From an uncultured Psychrobacter sp. (GTDB taxonomy: Bacteria; Pseudomonadota; Gammaproteobacteria; Pseudomonadales; Moraxellaceae): a stretch of DNA of 64,000 nt. The notes under the pieces are model-generated. The model was not told the origin of the DNA and searched no databases. It saw only the letters and a list, made by a program, of their open reading frames with translations. Both the position numbers and the translations under genes were made by a program. This document shows positions 48,371 through 56,343 of this stretch, in pieces (the first letter of the stretch is position 1; the number at the start of each line of letters is the position of its first letter). The stretch is taken from the NCBI RefSeq assembly GCF_947495825.1, contig NZ_CANMAH010000013.1, positions 23,940 through 87,939 of the forward strand, given 5' to 3'.

Positions 48371-48759
48371 CCTACCTCGTTTCTCACTTGTTGTAGACAA
48401 CTCAATATGTCTTGAAAAAAAATTTAATATTTTTCTGATTATGAAGAAGATATAGCGACTTATTTAGCGCATCTTAGTTCTATTTCACGATTTATATTAT
48501 AAATGAACAAACGTTCAAATTATTTCTGTACAGAACGAACATTAGTAAACTATATTATCACGTTAAACTATTCCTTACCCTAATATATGCATTATGAAGC
48601 AGAAAATATTTGCGCTTTATATAAGTATTGACGGTTGTTATGCAAGATGAGCGGTAAATTAAGCTTCTAATGAAGTATTTATAGAAATATGCTACAAAGC
48701 AGTAAATTTTTAAATTTAAATTTACAAACAAATATTTATTAATAATATCTTACTTATTA

Positions 48760-48787
48760 TTGAAATATTGTCAAGTATCTGTATAAT
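48760..48787 (+). promoter_or_regulatory. Sigma-70 promoter ahead of the T6SS genes
   Basis: TTGAAA (48760-48765), 16-bp spacer, TATAAT (48782-48787). It is the best promoter match in this gap and would give a leader of about 95 bases before the first T6SS-linked gene. Confidence 0.6.
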
Positions 48788-48885
48788 CGCCTTGTAAACT
48801 AGTTATTATTTGTTTACTTTTATCCTAGTCTTAGTAAATTATTGTGCTGCTTTTACTATTATAAACTTTTGAAGATACTGTCCTT

Positions 48886-49347
48886 ATGAACCATATTCAT
48901 CGTATTGAGCTTACCAGTTCAAAATTGCTATCTATAGTTATGAGTGTTTCTGTCGTGCTTGCAGGTTGTAGTGCCGATGTCAAAAGTAGTAAACACAACA
49001 TAAGTCAGCCAACAATTAAGCAGTTGAGCAGTTCTTCGCTCGTTTACTTGACTGACGCTACTGAGGCTAAAGACATCAATGAAAGCAGCATAGAAACGTG
49101 GATGGCTATAGCTAAAAGTAACTATGAGTCAAAGAACTACTCACGAGCATTAAGAGCAGCTAATGAAGCGCTCAGTATCGACAATCAGATTGTCGAGGCT
49201 CGTCAGATTGCGATGCTATCGTCCGTTAAGGTCATGCAAAGTAATATTGACGCTTACCACGACAACGCGTTGATGAATAGTCATGATAAGGCTACGTTTA
49301 AAGAAACACTAACCAGTATGACGACTTTAATTAATACCTCTGATTAA
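48886..49347 (+). CDS. T6SS-linked TPR lipoprotein
   Basis: 153 residues. The N-terminus (KLLSIVMSVSVVLAGC) ends in a lipobox VLAGC, so it should be lipid-anchored. Residues about 65-110 (WMAIAKSNYESKNYSRALRAANEALSI) form a TPR unit. It begins the gene series leading to tssB, 77 bases before the next gene. It does not resemble TssJ, the usual outer-membrane lipoprotein of T6SS, by length or TPR content, though it could serve the same anchoring need. The role is inferred only from position. Confidence 0.72.
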   Translation: MNHIHRIELTSSKLLSIVMSVSVVLAGCSADVKSSKHNISQPTIKQLSSSSLVYLTDATEAKDINESSIETWMAIAKSNYESKNYSRALRAANEALSIDNQIVEARQIAMLSSVKVMQSNIDAYHDNALMNSHDKATFKETLTSMTTLINTSD

Positions 49348-49424
49348 GTTTTCCTTTAATTACACAACTTTTGAGTAAATAGAGATATCAATCTAATACT
49401 AGTAATAGCGAGCACCGACTTACA

Positions 49425-50153
49425 ATGACCATCAAAAGTAATATAAAAGTCAGTATTAAGCTCAAGGCTATCCTAGCGGGCCTAATTATCATGGGGTCAG
49501 TTATGGAAACAGCACATAGTGAGCTTGTCATACAAGAAAAAGATCCAGGTTCAAGCATTATTAATCAATACGCTAAGCTTAAAAATGCTGATGCAAGATC
49601 ACCGCAGCTACATCGATTAGTTTCAGACTTAAATCAAAGACTGTCAGCCAATCCAGATGATTCTTTGGCATGGGAGATTTTGGCACAGATTTATTATAGT
49701 AATGGCTATCATGCTGATGCTGTCTATGCAGCAAGCGAGTCGATTGAGTTGGGTCATAGCACCTCCAAGCTCAAGAATATACTACTAAATAGCAGTGCTA
49801 TCGTTTCCAAAAAACAGCTGCAATCAGACTACTTAACTGATGAGGTTGATGCAGATTTTTTAAAAGAATATCAATACTCCCTTAGCAAGATATATGGGGA
49901 TATCTACGGTTTTAACTACGATGAATCTTTACCAAAACCGCCAGCACCTGTCATTAAGCCTAGAGCGGTAAAAAATAAGACTAAAGCAAGAAATAAGCGC
50001 CGTACATCCGTCAAGAAAAAAGCTGCCCCTGCTAAAAGGAAAGTAGCAGTAAAGCAAAGGCGTGCTCCTGCCATACCGATTAAAAAGCGATCTACCCCTA
50101 AAAATAATACCCCTGTATCTACTGATCCATTCAAAAATGTACGTTCAAATTAG
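49425..50153 (+). CDS. T6SS-linked periplasmic TPR protein with basic tail
   Basis: 242 residues. A hydrophobic segment at about 10-28 acts as signal peptide or anchor. A TPR-like unit lies near 68-105 (NPDDSLAWEILAQIYYSNGYHADAVYAASESI). The last 80 residues are packed with Lys, Arg, Pro and Ala (KPPAPVIKPRAVKNKTKARNK). It ends 21 bases before tssB, the place held in Acinetobacter by asaA/tslA-type genes, so it is a positional candidate for that group. The basic tail could bind peptidoglycan or nucleic acid. Function unproven. Confidence 0.7.
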   Translation: MTIKSNIKVSIKLKAILAGLIIMGSVMETAHSELVIQEKDPGSSIINQYAKLKNADARSPQLHRLVSDLNQRLSANPDDSLAWEILAQIYYSNGYHADAVYAASESIELGHSTSKLKNILLNSSAIVSKKQLQSDYLTDEVDADFLKEYQYSLSKIYGDIYGFNYDESLPKPPAPVIKPRAVKNKTKARNKRRTSVKKKAAPAKRKVAVKQRRAPAIPIKKRSTPKNNTPVSTDPFKNVRSN

Positions 50154-50174
50154 CAATTGCTGAGGTAATTTATT

Positions 50175-50687
50175 ATGGCAAAGCAAGACAGTGTGCAAAA
50201 AAAACTCGCAAAAGTACGTGCTCCTCGAGTGCACCTTACTTATGACGTCGAAGTTGGTGATTCGATCGAAACTAAGGAAATTCCCTTTGTCGTTGGTGTA
50301 CTGGGAGAATTTTCAGGCGACTCTAAGCTTGAGCAACCACGTTTTAAAGATAAAAAGTTCGTAGAAGTGGATTTGGATACTTTCGACGAGGTGATGTCAG
50401 GACTGGCCCCACGCGCAACCTTTAGAGTTAGCAATGATCTGAGCGATAAGGGTGGCGAATTTGCAGTTGATTTAGCATTTAATAGTATCGACGACTTTCG
50501 TCCGGAGTCTGTTGCTAATCAAATTGAGCCATTAAAACAGTTGGTACAAGCGCGAGATCGATTGGCAGATTTACGCAATAAGATTTCGGCTAATGAAAAG
50601 CTTGAAGATTTACTGGACGATGTGCTCAAAAATACTGAGCAAGTCAAAAAAATGGCAGAACAAAATCAAACTGACGGTGAGGATTAA
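50175..50687 (+). CDS. tssB: T6SS sheath protein TssB
   Basis: 170 residues with the family start (KKLAKVRAPRVHLTYDVEVGD), VVGVLGEFSG, KFVEVDLDTFDEVMSGLAPR and the C-terminal FRPESVANQIEPLKQLVQARDRLADLRNKISAN. It forms the contractile sheath with TssC. The stop is directly before the tssC start. The C-terminal end is acidic. Confidence 0.96.
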   Translation: MAKQDSVQKKLAKVRAPRVHLTYDVEVGDSIETKEIPFVVGVLGEFSGDSKLEQPRFKDKKFVEVDLDTFDEVMSGLAPRATFRVSNDLSDKGGEFAVDLAFNSIDDFRPESVANQIEPLKQLVQARDRLADLRNKISANEKLEDLLDDVLKNTEQVKKMAEQNQTDGED

Positions 50688-50690
50688 TTG

Positions 50691-52181
50691 ATGAGTGCTC
50701 AAGTCCAGCAGAATATAGTAACCGATTCATTGAATAATGAAAGCTACGACTTACTCGAAGAAATCGTCAATAAAAGTAACGTTGCCAAGTCCGACGATGA
50801 GAAGAACCGCGCGAAGTCACAAATAGCAGAGCTGGCCAATGAAGTCATGCAAGGTACGGTGACATTATCAGATAATCTATCGGCATCGATTGATGCACGT
50901 ATTGCGCAGATTGATGCGCTAATCTCTAAGCAGTTGACTACGGTCCTGCATGCTCCTGAGTTTCAGAAGCTGGAATCTAGCTGGCGCGGCCTACACTACC
51001 TATGTAGCCAAACGCCATCAGAATCCATGCTTAAGATACGCATGATGAACACCACTAAGCGCGAGCTTACCAAAGACTTTCAGTCTTCGATAGATTTTGA
51101 TCAAAGCACATTGTTCAAAAAGATATATGAAGAAGAGTTCGGTAGTTTCGGTGGCGAGCCATATGCTGCAATCGTTGGTGACTTTGAATTTACCCGCCAA
51201 AACTCTGATATGTATCTGCTTGAGCAATTGTCTCATGTAGCCGCAGCTTCTCATGCACCCTTCATATCAGCAGCATCTGCTGAGATGTTTGGGCTTGACT
51301 CCTTCACTGACATCAGTCGTCCAAGGGATTTGTCTAAGATATTTGAAACGGCAGAATACATACGCTGGCGTGCTTTTAGACAGTCAGAAGATGCTCGCTA
51401 TGTGGCACTTACGGTGCCTAGATTCTTAGGACGCCTACCTTATGATCCAAAAGAGGGAACAGTGGTTGAAGGTTTTAATTTCACAGAAGAAGTTTCAGGC
51501 AATGATCATAGCGATTATCTATGGGTGAACGCCGCCTACGCATTTGCGTCACGTCTAACATCTGCGTTTTCGGATTATCGCTGGTGTGCAGCTGTCCGCG
51601 GTGTTGAAGGAGGCGGCTTAGTTGAAGGTTTACCTGTTCACACTTTTAAAACTGATGATGGTGATTTGGCACTCAAATGTCCAACCGAGATATCTATCAC
51701 TGATCGCCGTGAAAAAGAGCTTAGCGATTTAGGATTTATTCCACTAGTCCATTGCAAAAACACCAATTATGCGGCCTTTTTTGGCGCGCAATCAGTACAA
51801 AAAGCCAAAACTTACCAAAACGATGATGCTAATGCTAATGCTGTGTTATCGACCCAACTACAATACATCATGGCAGTGTCACGTATTGCCCATTACCTAA
51901 AAGCGATGATGCGCGATAAGGTGGGTAGTTTTTTATCGCCTGGTAATGTTGAGTCGTTTTTGAACGACTGGATTTCTCGTTATGTCTTGCTAGATGACGG
52001 AGCCTCTCAAGAAGCAAAAGCTCAGTATCCGCTGCGCGAAGCTTCTGTACAAGTTGTAGAAATACCAGGTAAGCCTGGCGTCTACAAGTCAGTGGTCTTT
52101 TTGAGACCACACTTTCAGCTTGATGAATTGTCTGTTTCTTTGCGTTTGGTCACTCAACTGCCGCAATCTAGCAACAGTTAA
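50691..52181 (+). CDS. tssC: T6SS sheath protein TssC
   Basis: 496 residues from the ATG at 50691 (a TTG three bases earlier only opens the frame). Family phrases are LESSWRGLHYLCSQTP, YAAIVGDFEFTRQNSD, ISAASAEMFGLDSF, VNAAYAFASRLTSAFSDYRWCAAVRGVEGGGLVEGLP (about 275-310) and a C-terminal FLRPHFQLDELSVSLRLVTQLP. It pairs with TssB; its N-terminal helix is the ClpV target in other systems. GGTGAGGA serves as ribosome site. Confidence 0.97.
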   Translation: MSAQVQQNIVTDSLNNESYDLLEEIVNKSNVAKSDDEKNRAKSQIAELANEVMQGTVTLSDNLSASIDARIAQIDALISKQLTTVLHAPEFQKLESSWRGLHYLCSQTPSESMLKIRMMNTTKRELTKDFQSSIDFDQSTLFKKIYEEEFGSFGGEPYAAIVGDFEFTRQNSDMYLLEQLSHVAAASHAPFISAASAEMFGLDSFTDISRPRDLSKIFETAEYIRWRAFRQSEDARYVALTVPRFLGRLPYDPKEGTVVEGFNFTEEVSGNDHSDYLWVNAAYAFASRLTSAFSDYRWCAAVRGVEGGGLVEGLPVHTFKTDDGDLALKCPTEISITDRREKELSDLGFIPLVHCKNTNYAAFFGAQSVQKAKTYQNDDANANAVLSTQLQYIMAVSRIAHYLKAMMRDKVGSFLSPGNVESFLNDWISRYVLLDDGASQEAKAQYPLREASVQVVEIPGKPGVYKSVVFLRPHFQLDELSVSLRLVTQLPQSSNS

Positions 52182-52234
52182 CTGTTCATTAAAATCCAAC
52201 GTTAAATTAAACTTCTCAAAACAAGGTATGTGAT

Positions 52235-52738
52235 ATGAAAGATATTTATATTCAGTTCCGTGGTAAATACAAGATTGACGGCGAGTCTCGTGATAGCGAG
52301 CACAAAGGTTGGCTTGAAGTAAACACCTGGGATCATCTGATTCGTCAACCAAAATCAGCGACAGCAAGTAGCGTTGGTGGCCACACCTCTGAGCGCTGTG
52401 AACATGCTGATATGACGTTTATGAAAGATTTGGACTCTACTAGCCCTAAGCTATGGGAAGCTTGTTCTGCTGGTTATACTTTTGATGAAATTCAAATTGA
52501 TTTCTATCGTGCCAACGGTGATAAGCGTGTTAAATATCTTGAAGTGAAGCTTAAGCATGCGCTTATCGCTAGTGTTGAGCCTACTGTCCGCTCTGAAGGT
52601 GTACCTATCGAAAAAGTCGGTATCAAGTATGCAGCGGTTGAGTGGACTTACACGCAGCAAGATATTGATGGTAGTGCCAAAGGGGCGGTGACTAAGAAGT
52701 GGTCGCTGGCTAATAATACTGCCACGTACACCGCTTAA
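52235..52738 (+). CDS. hcp: T6SS tube protein Hcp (TssD)
   Basis: 167 residues of the Hcp fold (KDIYIQFRGKYKIDGESRDSEHKGWLEV; TSERCEHADMTFMKDLDSTSPKLWEACSAGYTFDEIQIDFYR given as landmarks at about 1-30 and 48-90). Hcp hexamers stack into the inner tube and carry small effectors. A terminator follows 42 bases later, which would raise hcp relative to downstream genes. There is no effector extension. Confidence 0.96.
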   Translation: MKDIYIQFRGKYKIDGESRDSEHKGWLEVNTWDHLIRQPKSATASSVGGHTSERCEHADMTFMKDLDSTSPKLWEACSAGYTFDEIQIDFYRANGDKRVKYLEVKLKHALIASVEPTVRSEGVPIEKVGIKYAAVEWTYTQQDIDGSAKGAVTKKWSLANNTATYTA

Positions 52739-52779
52739 GATCGGTAGTCTGACGTGTTACGTATGTATTGAGATTAAAG

Positions 52780-52810
52780 AGAAAGGTTTATATTTAGGCC
52801 TTTCTTTTTT
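52780..52810 (+). terminator. Rho-independent terminator after hcp
   Basis: AGAAAGG pairs with CCTTTCT around a 12-nt loop and is followed by TTTTTATTTT. It sits between hcp and tssE, inside the T6SS series, so it probably acts as a partial stop. Confidence 0.8.
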
Positions 52811-52838
52811 ATTTTCTAAGATAGGAATGATTATATCA

Positions 52839-53330
52839 ATGAATTACGCTGCCAAAGCCTCCCATAAAGAAGTCGGGTTTCGTCCGAACTTATTTGAGCA
52901 GTTATTTGATGACCAGCCTCGTCAATTAGCGCATGAGCTTGTTGGGCGTCGTCTAAATATCGAGGAGTTAAAATCTTCGGTTGCACAGGACTTGGAGTCT
53001 TTATTGAACACGCGCTGTGTAGTGTCCGAGAAGCTACAAAAATATAAGCATGTGCGCTCATCTATTTTGAATTTTGGAATACTAGACTTTGTCGGGCTAA
53101 GTAGTGCCAATCCAGCGGACTGCGATTATATTTGTCGTCAAATAGCACAAACAGTGGAGCAACAAGACACCCGTTTAAAGAACGTTAGAGTTTCACTAGA
53201 TATTGGTGCTGTCGATGTTAATCAGCTTTGTTTTTCTATTGAAGCCTTACTGAAAGTTTACCCAGCACAGGAGCTGGTGAGTTTCGATGCGTTCTTTGAG
53301 CCAAGCTCTCAACGTTACTTAATAAAATAA
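52839..53330 (+). CDS. tssE: T6SS baseplate protein TssE
   Basis: 163 residues from the ATG at 52839 (or 167 from 52827, which abuts the AGGA). It is a gp25-like protein (RPNLFEQLFDDQP; SVAQDLESLLNTRCV; YKHVRSSILNFGILDF; ILNFG is typical). It forms part of the baseplate wedge with TssF and TssG. The gap to tssF is 54 bases. Confidence 0.92.
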   Translation: MNYAAKASHKEVGFRPNLFEQLFDDQPRQLAHELVGRRLNIEELKSSVAQDLESLLNTRCVVSEKLQKYKHVRSSILNFGILDFVGLSSANPADCDYICRQIAQTVEQQDTRLKNVRVSLDIGAVDVNQLCFSIEALLKVYPAQELVSFDAFFEPSSQRYLIK

Positions 53331-53384
53331 ACTATGTCACAGTTAAATCTGTATATATGGCAGCGATAAACATATTGAGGCACC

Positions 53385-55208
53385 ATGGACAGTCTACTTC
53401 CTTATTTTGAGCATGAACTTAGCTTGTTCAATAAGCAGTCGAAAGAGTTTGCCAAAAAATATCCAAAAATAGCAAATAGGCTATTGATGGGGCACGATAC
53501 GGTAGATGATCCGCATATCGAACGGTTGATACAGGCTTTTTCGCTGATTAGTGCGCGCATTAATAAAAAGCTGGATGATTCATACGCAGATTTCACCGAG
53601 TCTTTATTGGAAGTCGTGTATCCCGACTATCTTAAACCTTTCCCTTCAGTATCCATCGCTCAATTTAATCTAGGTGTACAGGGCAATGCGATGAGTGAGG
53701 CTGTCTTAGTACCTAAACAAACCGCGTTCTCCACTCAAAAAATAAATGGCACGCCTTGTCAGTTTCAATCAACCCAAGACGTTACCTTGCTACCACTCGA
53801 GATCGATGCTGTTAGTTTTGAGACCCATCAAGAAGTGTATGACAATCAGCATGGGCTGCTCAATGGTTGTATTAGTATTAAGTTTAAAGGTCTTAATCCA
53901 AGCTTTGATTATCAAACATTACTGGATCACTCGCTGGATCTATATATAGATGAAGATGCCAGTCAAGGTACGAGTCTATGGGACTTATTATGGTGTGATG
54001 TCAGACAAACTCATCTCCATGGTAGTCAAGTTAATAAAATAGTTGGCAGTCCGTTTGAAATTATTGGCTTCGATCCTGAGCAGCAGATTTTGCCGACGCA
54101 CAGAGTGAGTAATGCGGCTTCTGCCTTATTAAAAGAATATTTTTATTTTCCAGAAAAATTTAACTTTCTGCGCTTAAATCTTGGTCATGCTTGCCCTGAG
54201 CTAAAAATTGATAGTAGTGGTTTTGAGATTCGTTGTTATTTTAAGTTTGATAAAAAGAACACCATTCGTCTAAAAAACCTGCAACAGCTGAGTGCAAGCA
54301 GTATCAAACTATTTTGTACGCCAGTCGTAAACCTATTCAAAGCAGCAGCCAAGCCCATTCAAGTAACTCATCGTTCCATCTATTATGATTTAGTGCCCGA
54401 TACCCGCGCGCTCTTTCAGCATGAAATTTATGAGATCAATAAAGTCATAGAGTCCAAACAAAATGATAATCGTTTAGTACAGCGTGAGTATCATCCATTT
54501 TATGCGCTGAATCATTATGAGCAGCAAGATGACGGTCGTTATTATCATATTAAACGTGATAAGGATATGGCTGAATTTAAGCAGGGTTTTGAATATCAGA
54601 TTATGTTTGTAGAAAAGAGCCGCGAAGATTTGTCAGGTGCGGTCAGTATGAGTGCCTCTTTGCTATGCACCAATAGAGATTTGCCTGCGCAAGTGGTGTT
54701 CGGTCAAAGTCGCGGTGATCTGTTTAGCGAGGGTATGACAGGCTTTAGTAGTCTGTCATTGTTAAAGCAGCCTACCAGAACCGCACGTTTTGAATACACT
54801 GGTGAAGAGCGCTGGCGACTGATATCACTAATTAGTTTAAACTTTTTATCACTTGCCGCCCAAGACGCTGAGCTGATGAAAGAGTATCTATCGCTGTACG
54901 ACATTACCCAATCAGCCTCAAATAAACTTTTGGTCGAAGGCATTGTCTCTGTTGCGACCAGTATTAAAGCTCGGCGTATTCAACGTTTGCCACAACCAGG
55001 ATTTGTGCGTGGAACCGAGATTGATATTCGTATTAATCAAAAAAACTTTGCTGGTGTTAGTATCCGTCAGTTTGCCCATTTACTGGCTCATGTTTTTGGT
55101 TATCACGCCAGCTTAAATAGCTTTGTTGAAGTTGTCATTAGTGATGCCGTAACCAAAGAGGAGATATATAGATGTCAGCCACGCAGTGGTCTCAGTCCTC
55201 TTATTTAA
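53385..55208 (+). CDS. tssF: T6SS baseplate protein TssF
   Basis: 607 residues, full family length. The start DSLLPYFEHELSLFNKQSKEFAKKYPKIANRLLMG and FTESLLEVVYPDYLKPFPS are TssF hallmarks; the C-terminal RGTEIDIRINQKNFAG and YHASLNSFVEVV complete it. It joins TssG, TssE and TssK in the baseplate. The tssG start lies inside its last 37 bases, so translation is coupled. Confidence 0.96.
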   Translation: MDSLLPYFEHELSLFNKQSKEFAKKYPKIANRLLMGHDTVDDPHIERLIQAFSLISARINKKLDDSYADFTESLLEVVYPDYLKPFPSVSIAQFNLGVQGNAMSEAVLVPKQTAFSTQKINGTPCQFQSTQDVTLLPLEIDAVSFETHQEVYDNQHGLLNGCISIKFKGLNPSFDYQTLLDHSLDLYIDEDASQGTSLWDLLWCDVRQTHLHGSQVNKIVGSPFEIIGFDPEQQILPTHRVSNAASALLKEYFYFPEKFNFLRLNLGHACPELKIDSSGFEIRCYFKFDKKNTIRLKNLQQLSASSIKLFCTPVVNLFKAAAKPIQVTHRSIYYDLVPDTRALFQHEIYEINKVIESKQNDNRLVQREYHPFYALNHYEQQDDGRYYHIKRDKDMAEFKQGFEYQIMFVEKSREDLSGAVSMSASLLCTNRDLPAQVVFGQSRGDLFSEGMTGFSSLSLLKQPTRTARFEYTGEERWRLISLISLNFLSLAAQDAELMKEYLSLYDITQSASNKLLVEGIVSVATSIKARRIQRLPQPGFVRGTEIDIRINQKNFAGVSIRQFAHLLAHVFGYHASLNSFVEVVISDAVTKEEIYRCQPRSGLSPLI

Positions 55209-56197
55209 CAGATTTAATCGCGACGCCGCAAGCCTATGATCTATTGCAGGCACTGCGTTTGGTTCGTCATGAAGCCAGTATGGGGCATGCATCTATCGAG
55301 GTGCGCTACCGTGCATCATTGTCTTTGGCGTATCCACAAGCCGAGATTGAGTCGATGTCGCTAATCGCACAAGACAATATGGACGACAATGTTAATCAAA
55401 GAAATGCCAGTCAAGTAAAGGTTAGACAATTAGAGGTGCGCCCAGCGGTTATCGGATTGACAGGCCCAATGTCTGTCTTACCAGCGATGTATACCGATCA
55501 GCTAGCATCGAGAGTACATCATGCAAAAGATAAAGCGGCACCGGCATTTTTAGACTTGTTTAACCATCGTCTGACTGACTTATATGTCCAAGCGAGCTGG
55601 TTTTATAACTTGCCGTTGCAGTATGAATTAAACGATAAAAAAGACAGCTACCTTTTAAGCCTGCGAGCTCTTGCGCGTCAGCCCAAGAAATTGACAGCAA
55701 TAGACAGCTTGATTGCCTATGCTGGCATGATTGCCCCAGGGCGTCTGACTGCCGATCAATTAACACATGTATTGTCACATTTTTTGGATAGCAAGGTCAG
55801 TGTTCAGCAGTTCGTTCCTGAGTGGTTTGATCTACCAGTTACCGAGCAGACAGCACTCGGTGGGCATTATGCAGCGCTTGGCGTGTCAGCATTTTGCGGT
55901 GCGCGTGCCGTGCAGTTCGACAGTAAGATTAGGATAGTATTTCATCAATTGGATGCTAAGCGTTATCTTAGGTTGTTGCCAGCAGGCGATATGTATCAAG
56001 TCATCATTGATTTTATTCGTAAATGGTGCGGTGTGTGTTTGGCGGTTGAGATACAGCTGGAGCTAGACCGCCAATATATTAAGCCCTTGTCGTTATCTGA
56101 AGATGGTTTTGGTGGTTTGGGGCGCGGTGGCTTTTTAATATCGCAGCCTGCTACTCAGCATCATGACGACACCCGTTATGCGTTACCTATTCAGTGA
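55172..56197 (+). CDS. tssG: T6SS baseplate protein TssG
   Basis: 341 residues with the TssG start (YDLLQALRLVRHEASMG; VRYRASLSLAYPQAEIESM), LTGPMSVLPAMYTDQLASRVH near 95-115 and FLDLFNHRLTDLYVQASWFY. It overlaps the tssF end by 37 bases; AGGAG lies 8 bases before the ATG. A 146-base gap with no feature follows before clpV. Confidence 0.95.
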   Translation: MSATQWSQSSYLTDLIATPQAYDLLQALRLVRHEASMGHASIEVRYRASLSLAYPQAEIESMSLIAQDNMDDNVNQRNASQVKVRQLEVRPAVIGLTGPMSVLPAMYTDQLASRVHHAKDKAAPAFLDLFNHRLTDLYVQASWFYNLPLQYELNDKKDSYLLSLRALARQPKKLTAIDSLIAYAGMIAPGRLTADQLTHVLSHFLDSKVSVQQFVPEWFDLPVTEQTALGGHYAALGVSAFCGARAVQFDSKIRIVFHQLDAKRYLRLLPAGDMYQVIIDFIRKWCGVCLAVEIQLELDRQYIKPLSLSEDGFGGLGRGGFLISQPATQHHDDTRYALPIQ

Positions 56198-56343
56198 AAG
56201 TTATAACTCAATAAGTGGATTATAGCTTAGAAAGACAAGCCTCGACCTTCGCCAATTCAGTGAGAGAGTGGTCAATTAGAAAATTGAAATTGGGTCTATA
56301 AACATAATTTTAAATCAAATGAGCATGCTAAAGGAAGAGATGT

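Larger units (their letters stand above)
47708..48885. other. 1.2-kb AT-rich region before the T6SS genes
   Basis: No supportable gene. A 66-codon TTG frame at 47858-48058 has no ribosome site. The region holds a hairpin (48118-48143), a MITE-like repeat (48234-48370), a further TATAGTCAATT motif near 48170 and a promoter (48760-48787). Base composition is much more AT-rich than the flanking genes. Confidence 0.55.
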
